From assembly GCA_034520625.1 (NCBI GenBank), contig JAXHNI010000009.1, positions 372,001-436,000 of the forward strand: 64,000 nucleotides of DNA. Direction: 5' to 3'. The translations under genes and the position numbers were made by a program. The DNA comes from JAANXG01 sp034520625. Lineage in GTDB: Bacteria > Pseudomonadota > Gammaproteobacteria > Arenicellales > JAANXG01. A model generated the notes under the pieces. It saw only the letters and a program-made list of their open reading frames with translations. It was not told the DNA's origin and did no database searches. Positions within the stretch are counted from its first letter, which is position 1; every line of letters begins with the position of its first letter. This document shows, piece after piece, positions 36,613-45,996 of the stretch.

Positions 36613-39115
36613 GTCGCAGGTCACCGATCAGCGGGCGGCGGTTCATGCGACACGCCGGGTAGAGGGCCGCCGCGGCGCCGGCCAGCAGACCCAGGACCAG
36701 CGTGGCCAGTAACTGCTCCCACGGCAGGGTGAACTGCATGGACCAGCCGAACGAGCGCTTGTTGATGATGTACACCAGCACCGCGGCCATTAGGACGCCC
36801 AGCGGGATCGCCATGACCGCGCTGGCCGTGCCCATGATGCCGCCTTCGAGCATCATGAGCCGGGACAAGCCGCCGCGTGTCAGGCCGCTGGCCCGCAGCA
36901 CGGCGAACTCCCTGGCCCGGTCCATCTGGATCGCCACCAGGGCGCTGAGGATACCGATCCCGGCGACCACGATGGTCAGCAGCCGCAGGACCTCAGTCAC
37001 CGTGAAAGTGCGATCGAAGACCGCCAGGGACAGCGCCCTGATGCGCTCGTTGGAACGCGCGCGCAGTCCCGTCCCGCGCAGCTCGTCCCGTTCAATGGCC
37101 TCCAGAACCGCCGTACCGTCGGTGTCGGGCTCCAGGTACACCGCGAGGGACTCGAATTCCGGATCGTCCCAGTGGCGATCATGGATGTCGCGGTGTATGG
37201 CCACGCGGCCGCGGTCGGATCCGTAGTCGTAGAACACGTCCGCCACGGTGAACCCGTGCCGACCCCGTTCCGTGGGCAGCTCGATGGTGTCCCCCGGCTC
37301 GAGGCGATGATGGTACGCATAGGATTCCGAAACGATCACCGTGTCCCGCCCGGAGAATGCCGGCCAGACCTCTTCGCTCTCGCGGCTCACGAGCTGAAAG
37401 TTCGCAAATCCGCGTGCTCCCGCGTCCAGCACGAACAGTGTGGTGGGCTCGCCTTCGGTCGGCAGCCGCCGCCACAGGCCCGTGTTGACCGCGGACACGC
37501 CGGGATGCTCCCGCAGGCGCCGGAGCAGGCCGGGATCGATGCCGCTGCCGCTGTCGTCCGGCCGGGAAATGTAGATGTCCGCGCGCAGATAATTGTCGAG
37601 CCAGTGGACGACGGTGAGCCGGAAGCTCTGGATCATCACCGACACGCCGATGGTGGCGGCCAGGGCGATGGTCAGCGCGGTGACGGCTATCTGGGTGCGG
37701 CTCATTGATGCCAGGACATTGCGCGCCGACCACAACCCCATCCATCCGAACAAGCGCTGAAGCAATGGTGCAACGCCGTGCGCGATGAGGTGCAAGCCCG
37801 CCGGCACCAGCACGGCGAAGCCGGCGATGATGAAGAACAATCCGGCGAACCCCGCGGTAATACTCCGGTCCGAAGCCGCCAGGATCACCGCCGCCACCAG
37901 TCCCATGGCCGCACCGAGGACCGGGCCGACGACGCGTATTCGCCGCGCCGCGGCTTCCACCCGGGAACGGGAAAGCGCAAGCCGGGGCTGCACGCGGGAA
38001 GCCTCCAGGGCGGGCAGGGCGCTGGCTGCCAGCGCGGCGGTGATGCCGAGCGCACAGGCCCTGGCGACGGCGCCGGGCTCCACGGTGATACTGCTCACTT
38101 CCAGCGCGAAGTACAGGTCGTTGATGGTGCGCGTCACCAGCGCGAGCAGCACGCGGCTCAGGGCCAGTCCCGCCAGGCAGCCGGCGACGCAGCCCGCCAG
38201 GGCAAGCCACGCGGCCTCGGTCATCACCTGCTTCATGATCCGGAGGCGGGTGACCCCCAGCGTCCGCCAGATCGCGAGCGTCTCCCGGCGGTTGAGCACG
38301 TACAGGGTCTGGGTGTTGTAAATGAGGAAGGCGCCGATCAACAGCGCCAGCAGGCTCAAGGCCGTGAGATTGATCTGGAACGCCCGGGTCATCTGCTCCA
38401 TGGCGCGGCCGCGTGCCTCGCTACGGTTCAGTTCCAGGGAAGCCGGCAGAACGGACTCCAGCCGCCGGCGCCCCCGGTCGCCCAGTATCAGGTCGATGCG
38501 GCTCAACGAGCCCGTTCCGTCCAGCAGTACCTGCGCCGTGGAGATGTCCATCACCAGCGTGTTGCGCAGTCCCTCGGCAACCGCGTCGCCGCCGGTGAGC
38601 AGTGAGACGATTTCGAGATGCCGCCGCTTACCGTCCGCCACCACCGGCAGCGCGTCGCCCCGCGACACCCCCAGGCGACCGGCGGTGGCGCTGGTAATCA
38701 TCACGCCGTCCGGTGTTCCGATTAGGGTGGCCGCGTCGGTCTGCCGCTCCGCGGTACCACCGCCCACCGCCATCCCCTGCGCGGCCAGCGGGTCGACCCC
38801 GAGAACCTGCAGGGTTCTGCCGTCGGGAGTGCGCACGCTGCCGGTGACCCGCGGCGCGCTGTCGCGAAAGCCGTGCTCGATACGCAGGGCACGGTAGAAG
38901 TCCTCGTCAATACCGCCGGTAGCGGAGACGATGGTGTGGGTGGCTGCCCCGGAGACGGCGCGTTCTGACAACTCGAAAGCCCGCAGGGCGCTGTGATTCG
39001 CCAGGTCCACAGCCAGCACCACGGCCACGCCCAGCGCGATGCCCGTGACCGACAGCAGACCCTGAAGGGGCTGACGGAACAGGTTGCGGTGGTTCGACCG
39101 GGCGAACAGGCTCAT
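36605..39115 (-). CDS. FtsX-like ABC permease, fused AttF/AttG type
   Basis: 836 residues, about twice the length of single FtsX permeases. An N-terminal segment (LQGLLSVTGIALGVAVVLAV) and two FtsX core regions are present: ALSLLALLIGAFLIYNTQTL with the following segments, and TVTEVLRLLTIVVAGIGILS near the end, with FNPL-type extracytoplasmic domains between. This is the layout of a fused AttF-AttG/MacB-like exporter. It probably moves a lipid or peptide substrate to its AttH partner. The start overlaps the ATPase stop by 4 bases; the end overlaps attH, so all three are translationally coupled. Confidence 0.88.
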   Translation of the reverse strand: MSLFARSNHRNLFRQPLQGLLSVTGIALGVAVVLAVDLANHSALRAFELSERAVSGAATHTIVSATGGIDEDFYRALRIEHGFRDSAPRVTGSVRTPDGRTLQVLGVDPLAAQGMAVGGGTAERQTDAATLIGTPDGVMITSATAGRLGVSRGDALPVVADGKRRHLEIVSLLTGGDAVAEGLRNTLVMDISTAQVLLDGTGSLSRIDLILGDRGRRRLESVLPASLELNRSEARGRAMEQMTRAFQINLTALSLLALLIGAFLIYNTQTLYVLNRRETLAIWRTLGVTRLRIMKQVMTEAAWLALAGCVAGCLAGLALSRVLLALVTRTINDLYFALEVSSITVEPGAVARACALGITAALAASALPALEASRVQPRLALSRSRVEAAARRIRVVGPVLGAAMGLVAAVILAASDRSITAGFAGLFFIIAGFAVLVPAGLHLIAHGVAPLLQRLFGWMGLWSARNVLASMSRTQIAVTALTIALAATIGVSVMIQSFRLTVVHWLDNYLRADIYISRPDDSGSGIDPGLLRRLREHPGVSAVNTGLWRRLPTEGEPTTLFVLDAGARGFANFQLVSRESEEVWPAFSGRDTVIVSESYAYHHRLEPGDTIELPTERGRHGFTVADVFYDYGSDRGRVAIHRDIHDRHWDDPEFESLAVYLEPDTDGTAVLEAIERDELRGTGLRARSNERIRALSLAVFDRTFTVTEVLRLLTIVVAGIGILSALVAIQMDRAREFAVLRASGLTRGGLSRLMMLEGGIMGTASAVMAIPLGVLMAAVLVYIINKRSFGWSMQFTLPWEQLLATLVLGLLAGAAAALYPACRMNRRPLIGDLRHE

Positions 39116-39789
39116 GTATCGGCCAGCACGCCCGATTCGATGGACAGCACCCGGTCGGCGTGGCCGGCCACCAGATCGCTGTGGGTGGCGATGATCACCG
39201 TGGTGTTCCGCTCGTGCGGCAGGCGACGGATCAGCGTCAGCATCTCGAGCTCCGTGTCCGAGTCGAGATTGCCTGTTGGTTCGTCCGCCAGGAGCAGACC
39301 GGGTTCGTGGGCCAGGGCGCGTACCAGGGCGATGCGCTGCTGCTCGCCGCCGCTGAGCTGGTCCGGAAAGCTGTCGGCACGGTCCGCCAGTCCGACGGTC
39401 GCCAGCAACTCGCTGGGCCGGCAGGACCGGGTAGCCGCATCGAACCCGTTGAGCTCGAGGCCGATCAGAATGTTCTCCCGCGCCGTCAGCGTGGGGATCA
39501 GGTTGAAGAACTGAAACACGAACCCGCAGTGCCGGCGACGGAACAGGGTGCGCGCGCGGTCGTTCATGGCATGGATATCATGCCCTCCGATCCGGACGAT
39601 GCCGGCATCCGGAATGTCGAGCCCGGCGACCAGGTTCAGCAGCGTGGTCTTGCCGGAACCGCTGCGGCCCCGGATCGCGACGATTGCGCCCTTGTCGATC
39701 CGCGCCCTCGCCTGCTCGAGCACGCGCCGGCGCGTGCCCCCCTCGGCGTAATACTTGTCGATATCCTCCAGAACCACGTGCGATGTCAT
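39112..39789 (-). CDS. LolD/AttE-like ABC transporter ATP-binding protein
   Basis: 225 residues. Walker A IRGRSGSGKTTLLNLVAGLD near residue 40, signature DQLSGGEQQRIALVRALAHE, Walker B GLLLADEPTGNLDSDTE, H-loop IATHSDLV. This is the MacB/LolD/AttE subgroup that powers FtsX-type permeases by mechanotransmission. First gene of the three-gene operon. Divergent from the EEP-domain gene with only 51 bases between, so their promoters must overlap. Confidence 0.92.
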   Translation of the reverse strand: MTSHVVLEDIDKYYAEGGTRRRVLEQARARIDKGAIVAIRGRSGSGKTTLLNLVAGLDIPDAGIVRIGGHDIHAMNDRARTLFRRRHCGFVFQFFNLIPTLTARENILIGLELNGFDAATRSCRPSELLATVGLADRADSFPDQLSGGEQQRIALVRALAHEPGLLLADEPTGNLDSDTELEMLTLIRRLPHERNTTVIIATHSDLVAGHADRVLSIESGVLADT

Positions 39790-39840
39790 GGTGTTATTGT
39801 ATACATCCCATTTTTTCCGTCTCGAATTTCTGACTGGTCA

Positions 39841-40629
39841 ATGCTCTGGTTTGTACTGATCGTCCCCTTCGGTTTGTTTCTGTGGGGCGCCTATCCACGG
39901 GCCGTGAAAGGGGAAGAAGGCAGTGGCGCCGACGAATCCCGTCTTGCCGGGCCGGTGCAGGCATCGTCGACCCTGCGCGTGGCGACATTCAACATCCACG
40001 GCGGCCGGGGCGTGGACGGTCGTCGCGTAATATCCCGCACAGCCCGGGACCTCGAGTCCGTGGATATCGCGGCGCTCCAGGAAGTCCACGACACGTGGCG
40101 GGCGCCCTCCCAGCTCGAGCGTATCGCCGCCCGCCTCGAGCGAGCGGCCCTGGCGGCGCCGACCCGGCGGCGCTGGTTCCGCAACCACCGCTGCAACGCC
40201 CTGCTGGCCGCGCGTCCGGTGGGACGCTGGTCGCGAATCCCGCTCCCCGGTCACCCGAGGCAGCGGTTCCACCATCGGAACCTGACCGTGGCCCGGGTGG
40301 AACTGCCGAGGCCCCTCTGGGTGCTTTTCACCCACCTGAACCGCGAGGACGGACGCGAGCCGCAATTGGATCTGGTGATGCGGGAATTCCTGAAGTATTC
40401 CCCGGCCGTGCTGTTGGGGGATCTCAACATGAGCCGCAACGAGCCGGCGATGCTCGAATACCTGGCCCGCGACGACATCACGGATGCCCTCGGGGAGACC
40501 CTGGACGACGACGACCCCGCCCGCATCGACTGGATTCTTTGCCGCGGCGTCAGGCCGGTCCGCGGCGGCGTGATCGATTCCGGCGCCTCCGATCACCCGC
40601 TTTACTGGTGCGATATCGACATGGCGTAG
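39841..40629 (+). CDS. Endonuclease/exonuclease/phosphatase-family protein, membrane-anchored
   Basis: 262 residues from ATG 39841; the longer open frame back to 39160 is antisense to the ATPase gene. MLWFVLIVPFGLFLWGAYP is a membrane anchor or signal. EEP-family motifs follow: LRVATFNIHGGRGVDGRR (Asn-containing first strand), IAALQEVHDTW (metal Glu), LFTHLNREDGREPQL, AVLLGDLNMSRNEPAM (GDLN) and SGASDHPLYW (SDH). Such enzymes cleave phosphodiesters or phosphomonoesters of lipids or nucleic acids. The anchoring and lack of a DNA-binding extension suggest a periplasmic or membrane-side phosphodiesterase. Confidence 0.82.
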   Translation: MLWFVLIVPFGLFLWGAYPRAVKGEEGSGADESRLAGPVQASSTLRVATFNIHGGRGVDGRRVISRTARDLESVDIAALQEVHDTWRAPSQLERIAARLERAALAAPTRRRWFRNHRCNALLAARPVGRWSRIPLPGHPRQRFHHRNLTVARVELPRPLWVLFTHLNREDGREPQLDLVMREFLKYSPAVLLGDLNMSRNEPAMLEYLARDDITDALGETLDDDDPARIDWILCRGVRPVRGGVIDSGASDHPLYWCDIDMA

Positions 40630-40660
40630 CCAGTGAATGCCTGGATGGGAGCGGCGGACC

Positions 40661-41968
40661 TTAGAAACGATTCGAAACGAAGTGGTACGCCTTCACGCCA
40701 AGCTCGATGCCAATGGCGCGCAGTGCACGCATCGGTTCCGGAGCCATGGGTGAGAGCGGCAGGGGAAGCGCGTCCGTATCACCGTCCAGTACATGGTCCG
40801 CCAGTGCGGTACCGAAGACGGTACCGGTGCCGATGCCCCGTCCGTTGTAGCCCCAGGCCGTGATGAGGCCCGGCTGGGGCCGGGCCATGCGCGGCAGATG
40901 GTCGCCGGTGGTGGCTATGGTCCCGTGCCAGCCGTGCTGGAAGGACACCGGCCCGAGCTGTGGAAACATCCGGCGCAGCTTGCGACGCATAAAGTGCGCG
41001 TGAACGCCCCGGTGGCGGCGGTCGAGCCTGCCGATGCTGCCGACGATCAGCCGGCCCGCTGTATCCAGGCGCAGCGAGGTCAGGACTTTCGCCGTGTCCC
41101 AGGCGCCATGCCCGTCGGGCAGTATGCCCCGGCGGATCTCCGGCGGCAGCGGTGCTGTCGCCAACTGAAAAAAGCTGAAGGGCACGACGCACTTCGCGAT
41201 GGGCATCACCGACTCGGTATAGGCATTGGTGGCTATGATCACCTGGTCCGCCTTCACGCCGCCCGCCCCGGTTTCCGCGCGCCAGCCGCCGCCATCGGGA
41301 GAGATGCCCCGCACCGGCGATCGGGTATGGAGCCGGGCGCCGGCTTCCGCCGCGGCCCGGGCCAGCCCCCGCACGTAGCCCAGCGGCTGCAGCGTGCCGG
41401 CGCGGGGGTCTTCCAGCGCGCCGTGAAAAAAATCGCTGCCGATCTTTCCAGCGGCCTTGTGCTTTTCCAGCAGTGTCACCGGGGCGCTGCGCGCCTGCCA
41501 ATCCGCCGCCCGCTGGGCCAGTTCCCCGAACCCGGCCGGCGAATGGGCGCAGTGCAGCGTGCCCCGGCGCATGGCTTCGCAGGCCATGCCGTGGCGCTCG
41601 ACCAACTCGAATACCCGGGTCGGGGCATCACCCAGCAGGCTCATCAAGCGCTCGCCGTGTTCATGGCCCAGTCTGGTCACGATTTCCCGGGGGGGCAGCC
41701 AGAGGCCGGCATTGACCAGGCCGACGTTGCGTCCCGAGGCGCCGTAGCCGATATCCCTCGCCTCCAGGACGACCACGGAAGCACCCCGCTCCGCGAGGCG
41801 CAGCGCCGCCGCCAGGCCGGTGAATCCGGCGCCGATCACCAGCACATCCGCGACAGTGTCTCCCGACAACGGATCGGCGGCGGACGGCGGCGGCGCGCTG
41901 TGCGCCCATAAGCCGTGGCTTCGGGGGTCTTCCGTCAGGGTATCGAGGTTTGTGTCGATGCTGTTCAT
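40661..41968 (-). CDS. FAD-dependent amine oxidoreductase (DAO family, PuuB-like)
   Basis: 435 residues from ATG 41968, which overlaps the sfsA stop (ATGA). ADVLVIGAGFTGLAAALRLA is the FAD dinucleotide fold near residue 40; EARDIGYGASGRNVGLVNAG matches DadA/PuuB-type oxidases, and WGYNGRGIGTGTVFGTALAD is the C-terminal FAD contact. The family oxidises D-amino acids, sarcosine or gamma-glutamylputrescine. The substrate is not known. The tight coupling with sfsA looks like operon packing, not shared function. Confidence 0.85.
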   Translation of the reverse strand: MNSIDTNLDTLTEDPRSHGLWAHSAPPPSAADPLSGDTVADVLVIGAGFTGLAAALRLAERGASVVVLEARDIGYGASGRNVGLVNAGLWLPPREIVTRLGHEHGERLMSLLGDAPTRVFELVERHGMACEAMRRGTLHCAHSPAGFGELAQRAADWQARSAPVTLLEKHKAAGKIGSDFFHGALEDPRAGTLQPLGYVRGLARAAAEAGARLHTRSPVRGISPDGGGWRAETGAGGVKADQVIIATNAYTESVMPIAKCVVPFSFFQLATAPLPPEIRRGILPDGHGAWDTAKVLTSLRLDTAGRLIVGSIGRLDRRHRGVHAHFMRRKLRRMFPQLGPVSFQHGWHGTIATTGDHLPRMARPQPGLITAWGYNGRGIGTGTVFGTALADHVLDGDTDALPLPLSPMAPEPMRALRAIGIELGVKAYHFVSNRF

Positions 41969-42690
41969 GAACCCGGGGGCCAGTGAGTCAGGTGGACCGA
42001 GCCGGTGACCGTCAGCGCACTCTCGTCGTGTCGCAGCCGCGCCACCACCAATTCGACGCCGGCTTCGACGACGCGGCGGAGCGTATCCGCGTACTGGGGG
42101 TCGACCTCGACGGCCGGCTCGAACCAGCGCCCCTCCGGCCGGTTGACCGCGAACAGTATTACGCCGCGCGCCCCCCCGGCCACGGCGAGAGCGAGCAGCT
42201 CCAGGTGCTTGCGGCCGCGTTCCGTTACGGCGTCCGGAAATCTGACCGCCTCGCCGACCAACAGCGTGGTGTTCTTCACCTCGATAAAGCACTCCGGCGC
42301 GCCGGTATTCTGCAGCAACAGGTCGAAGCGCGAGGCGGGGTGGCCATCGTATTGGATGCGGGGCTCGCTGCGGATACTCGCATAACCGTCCAGGCCGTCG
42401 ATCGCCCCATCTTCGATGGCCGCTTTCACCGCATTATTGACGCGGCTGGTGTTCACCCCCACCCAGCCGTGTCCCATGTCGACGCACTCCAGGGTCCACG
42501 GAAGCTTGCGGTTCGGGTTGTCGCTGTGGCTGAGACGTGCCGGAACGCCCGGCTTCCAGCAGCTCGCCATCGAGCCGGTATTCGGGCAGTGGGCCGTCAC
42601 CACCCCGATGCCCGGTAGTTCCACGTCGGCGAGAAAACGCTTGTAGCGCCTGATCAGGATGCCGGTGGTCAACGGCGGCAGTGGCAGCAT
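41965..42690 (-). CDS. sfsA: SfsA (DNA/RNA nuclease, sugar fermentation stimulation protein)
   Basis: 241 residues. RRYKRFLADVELPGIGVVTA, HCPNTGSMASCWKPG, NTSRVNNAVKAAIEDGAI, CFIEVKNTTLLV and FPDAVTERGRKHLELL are the family blocks, including the PD-(D/E)XK-like EVKN nuclease core. E. coli SfsA was named from a maltose phenotype and is now seen as a nucleic-acid-binding nuclease. The start is ATG 42690, near the 5' end of the conserved block. First gene of a two-gene overlap with the FAD oxidase. Confidence 0.92.
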   Translation of the reverse strand: MLPLPPLTTGILIRRYKRFLADVELPGIGVVTAHCPNTGSMASCWKPGVPARLSHSDNPNRKLPWTLECVDMGHGWVGVNTSRVNNAVKAAIEDGAIDGLDGYASIRSEPRIQYDGHPASRFDLLLQNTGAPECFIEVKNTTLLVGEAVRFPDAVTERGRKHLELLALAVAGGARGVILFAVNRPEGRWFEPAVEVDPQYADTLRRVVEAGVELVVARLRHDESALTVTGSVHLTHWPPGS

Positions 42691-42995
42691 TTTCGGGGTT
42701 CGGTGAACGAGACCCGAAGATAACAGGAAACGGTGGGAGATCCATCGCGGCCCGCGTTAATCCGCCGGGGAGTCGGGTCGTGCAGTCCAATATCGGAAGG
42801 TTGTGACCGGGGCCCCGGTTGCGGCAATGTGCCCGGTGTTGAGCTACACTCAACAGGGGCGGGAACTGCCGGGGCGTGTCGAATTATCGGCTTCCTTTCC
42901 GGGGGCGCCGCGCCTCGCGCTCAGCAAACGGCCTGGCGTACCGATCCTGTTCCCGGGAGCCGCCACCGGCTCATCAATTCTTGCAGGCCATTGTG
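42691..42995. other. Intergenic region before the diguanylate cyclase
   Basis: This stretch lies between sfsA (minus) and the GGDEF gene (plus), so it should hold both promoters. GTTGAG-ctaca-CTCAAC at about 42838-42854 is a short palindrome that might be an operator. Open reading in the cyclase frame continues back to a GTG at 42876, but the extra residues are Arg/Pro-rich without a fold. Confidence 0.35.
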
Positions 42996-44726
42996 TCCCC
43001 GGAGTTCGGCGGCGGTAAAGGAGCGAGTACCATTTCAGGCAGTCTGGGACCAATCAGCCCCGCTGACCGGCGGGCACCACCGGCGCTCCGGGTGACCGTC
43101 GCCGCGCTCGGCGCGCTCGCCGTGCTGGCGACAGCCTTGGTCTACGCGATGCTGGAGCTGATGTCCGGCGGCCGCGCATACGTCCACGGCGAGGGACGCT
43201 GGTCCAAGGCTCAGCAGGCCGTGGTGTTCCATCTGGACCGCTACGCCGAGACCGGCGAGCGGGAACACCTCGCCGAGGCCCGCGATGCCCTGCAGGTGCC
43301 GCTCGGCGACCGGGAGGCCAGGCTGGCTCTGCAGGGTCCCGCGTACGACTACGCGCGGGCCTACGACGGGCTTCTGCGGGGCGAGAACCACCCCTCCGAT
43401 ATTCCCACCATGATCTGGTTGTTCGAGCATTTCGAAAACGTTCCCTATTTCCGGCGGGCGATTCGCACCTGGGGGGAGGCGGACGCCCATATCATCCAGT
43501 TGCGGGACCTCGCGGCGCGCCTCCAGGACGCGTGGAGCCCGGGCCGCCCCGATCCCGCCGTCCTGGCCGGGCTGCGCCGGGAGCTCATCGACATCGACCG
43601 GCGCCTGCGGCCTCTCGAGAACGCGTTCTCACGGGTCCTGGGCAAGGGGCTGCTCCAGCTCAAGCGGGTCTTCGGCGTGTTGAGCGCGGTGTTGTTCCTG
43701 GTGTTCGCCGGCGCCTTGCTGGTCACGTTCCGCTGGGCGGTTCGCCATATCAGCGCGTCGGAGCGAAAATTCTGGGCGACGGTGCAGCATGCGCCGGTGG
43801 GGGTCGCGCTGGTGGACGGGCACGGGCGGTTCACGCATATCAACGATACGCTTTGCACGATCCTCGGCTATGAGCGTGAATCGCTGATGGGGCTGTCGTT
43901 CGCCGATATTCTTGTGCCGGAGCAGGGCGCCGGCCGCGACGTGCTGTTCCGCCGGGCGGCGGACGCGGGTGATACGGGCGTCACACTCGAGGTGCGATGC
44001 CTGAGGCGAAACGGGGAGGTGCTGTGGTGCAAGTTGAATCTGGCGCCGTTTCCCGACCACCACAACGACGGGGCGCACGTTGCCGCCGAGTATATCGCGA
44101 CCCTCGAGGACGTGTCCGAGGCCAGACAGCTGTCCGAACAGCTCACCTACCAGGCCGCCCACGATCCCTTGACGGGTCTGCTCAACCGTCGTCGATTCGA
44201 AACCGACCTGGAAGATGCCCTCGAGCACGCCGGGGCCAGGGGCCTGCGGCATACGCTCGGGTTCGTGGATCTCAACGATTTCAAGCAGGTCAACGATTCC
44301 GCGGGGCATCTCGCCGGGGACAAGGTGCTCGAAACGGTGGCCATGGCGATGCGCCGCCAGTTGCGTACCAACGACTCCTTGGCCCGCGTGGGCGGCGACG
44401 AGTTCGGATTCATTCTCCACGGCTGTGATATCCAGCGCGGGCTGGAAACTGCTGAAAAGCTGCATCGCGCGGTGAATGTGCTGGACATCGAATGGGAGGG
44501 CCTGCGCTTCCGGGTGTCGGTCAGTATCGGCCTTGTCGAGCTGTCCGAGCATACCCGCGACCCGGTCGCCGCCCTGCAGGCGGCCGACCGGGCCTGCTAT
44601 CTCGCCAAGAACGAAGGCGGGACCGGTATCCGCGTCGACGCCGGAGAAGCGGCGGGAGAGGATTCCGGTGCGCAGGGAATGAGCTCTACGACCACTTCCA
44701 TCCCGCCGGAGACCAGGCCTTCATAG
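42996..44726 (+). CDS. Membrane diguanylate cyclase with PAS and GGDEF domains
   Basis: About 576 residues. Two membrane segments (VTVAALGALAVLATALVYAM and FGVLSAVLFLVFAGALLVTF) bracket a roughly 170-residue periplasmic helical sensor. A PAS domain follows (FWATVQHAPVGVALVDGHGR; RRNGEVLWCKLNLAP), then a GGDEF domain: DPLTGLLNRRRFE, LGFVDLNDFKQVND, RVGGDEFGFIL. The inhibitory site RTND lies five residues before GGDEF, so product inhibition by cyclic di-GMP is expected. The start is uncertain: GTG 42996 (weak AGG) or 42876, while an ATT at 43032 has the best ribosome site (AAAGGAG). It should make c-di-GMP in response to an envelope signal. Confidence 0.88.
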   Translation, partial: SPEFGGGKGASTISGSLGPISPADRRAPPALRVTVAALGALAVLATALVYAMLELMSGGRAYVHGEGRWSKAQQAVVFHLDRYAETGEREHLAEARDALQVPLGDREARLALQGPAYDYARAYDGLLRGENHPSDIPTMIWLFEHFENVPYFRRAIRTWGEADAHIIQLRDLAARLQDAWSPGRPDPAVLAGLRRELIDIDRRLRPLENAFSRVLGKGLLQLKRVFGVLSAVLFLVFAGALLVTFRWAVRHISASERKFWATVQHAPVGVALVDGHGRFTHINDTLCTILGYERESLMGLSFADILVPEQGAGRDVLFRRAADAGDTGVTLEVRCLRRNGEVLWCKLNLAPFPDHHNDGAHVAAEYIATLEDVSEARQLSEQLTYQAAHDPLTGLLNRRRFETDLEDALEHAGARGLRHTLGFVDLNDFKQVNDSAGHLAGDKVLETVAMAMRRQLRTNDSLARVGGDEFGFILHGCDIQRGLETAEKLHRAVNVLDIEWEGLRFRVSVSIGLVELSEHTRDPVAALQAADRACYLAKNEGGTGIRVDAGEAAGEDSGAQGMSSTTTSIPPETRPS

Positions 44727-44844
44727 CGCCGCCGGTGTCGCGGCGGTAAGCAGGAAAACGAATATGCGGCGATTCACACGGTGGGCCGCTCTCACTTGGT
44801 CCCGAAAGTCTTGCGAAGTATTCCGGCGCGGATCACCGACTCGA

Positions 44845-45300
44845 TCACTGTTGGGCGTCCCGGATCGCATCGATGTAGGGGTCGCAAGCCCTACGCTCGC
44901 GGACGAATTCGTAGGCTTCCTCGAGGTTCCAGCCGAGGTTCCACGCGAGGTGGCCGATGGCCACGGCCGGCGCCCGCCCCACGCCCGCCGTGCAGTGGAT
45001 GTAGATGCTGTGCCCCACGGCTTCGAGGTCGCCCACCTGGGCCACGGCGGCTTTCACCCGGCCTGTGAGGTCGACGGGATCGAAATCTCGGATCGGGTGG
45101 CGGTAAACGGTGATTTCTCGCTTTGCATAGTGTCTGGCCAGCTTCTTCCAGTTCACTCCAAGGGCTTTCATGTCGGTGTCCGACTGCAGGTTGACCACCG
45201 CCGTGATCCGCGGGCCGTCGCGGAGGCGGTCGATGTCCACCGGGCTCTGGGGATAGGTGCCCACGAAAATATTGCGGGTGATCCGGTCGAAATTGATCAT
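44845..45300 (-). CDS. Dual-specificity protein phosphatase-like protein
   Basis: 151 residues. The phosphate loop HCTAGVGRAPAVAIGHLAW has the Cys-x5-Arg pattern at HCTAGVGR, and HPIRDFDPVDLTGRVK upstream supplies the general-acid aspartate region. ITRNIFVGTYPQSPVDIDRL is the start typical of laforin- and DSP-like phosphatases. It could dephosphorylate proteins or small molecules (glucan, phosphatidylglycerol-phosphate in related families). It lies alone between the cyclase (convergent) and tesA. Confidence 0.85.
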   Translation of the reverse strand: MINFDRITRNIFVGTYPQSPVDIDRLRDGPRITAVVNLQSDTDMKALGVNWKKLARHYAKREITVYRHPIRDFDPVDLTGRVKAAVAQVGDLEAVGHSIYIHCTAGVGRAPAVAIGHLAWNLGWNLEEAYEFVRERRACDPYIDAIRDAQQ

Positions 45301-45365
45301 GGGAATGGATGAATATAAGGCTGAAGGACTCTGGTCGCGTAGTAGAATGACGGACGCTTATCATA

Positions 45366-45983
45366 TCAAGGCTGATCGAGCAGCGACTCCAGGACCGGCC
45401 AGACCTTGTCCAGCAGCAGCGGCTGCGCCGCGGCATTGGGGTGGATCCCGTCGTCCTGCATGAAGTCCGGGTTCGTGGCGACTTCCTCCATGAAGAACGG
45501 GATCAGGGCGGCCTGGAATTCGTCGGCGATTCGCGGGTACAGTGCCTCGAACGCCTGCGTGTATACCGGCCCGTAATTCGGGGGCATGCGCATCCCGGCC
45601 AGCACGATCTTCGCGCCGTTTTCACGCAGCTTCTCCAGAATAAGCGACAAACTGCGGTCGATGGTGTCAATGGGGAAGGCGCGCAGGCCGTCGTTGCCGC
45701 CCAGCTCGACGATGGCGATATCGGGCCGGTGCCGCTCAATGGTCGAATCCAGGCGCGAAAGCGCGTCCCGCGTGGTGTCGCCGCTGACGCTGGCGTTCAC
45801 CACGGTGTGTGGGTAGCCGTTTTCGTCGAGCCTCTCCTGGAGCAGATGCACCCAGCCCTGCTGCTCGCCCATGCCGTGGGCTGCGCTCAGGCTGTCGCCC
45901 AGCACCAGGATGACGGATTGCGACGCCGCAGCGGGCGCGATCGACGCAAGGAGCAGGATACACAACCATCTGATGAATGACAT
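45366..45983 (-). CDS. tesA: Secreted GDSL esterase/lysophospholipase TesA
   Basis: 205 residues. MSFIRWLCILLLASIAPAAA is a signal peptide. SGNH hydrolase blocks: VILVLGDSLSAAHGM (Ser), ASVSGDTT (Gly), VELGGNDGL (Asn) and DDGIHPNAAAQPLL (Asp, His). TesA is a periplasmic thioesterase/lysophospholipase. The divergent ybbA/ybbP genes beside it make the arrangement known from E. coli. Its ATG is only 13 bases from the ybbA start, so both leaders are very short or overlap. Confidence 0.93.
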   Translation of the reverse strand: MSFIRWLCILLLASIAPAAASQSVILVLGDSLSAAHGMGEQQGWVHLLQERLDENGYPHTVVNASVSGDTTRDALSRLDSTIERHRPDIAIVELGGNDGLRAFPIDTIDRSLSLILEKLRENGAKIVLAGMRMPPNYGPVYTQAFEALYPRIADEFQAALIPFFMEEVATNPDFMQDDGIHPNAAAQPLLLDKVWPVLESLLDQP

Positions 45984-45996
45984 TCGGGATAGATTG

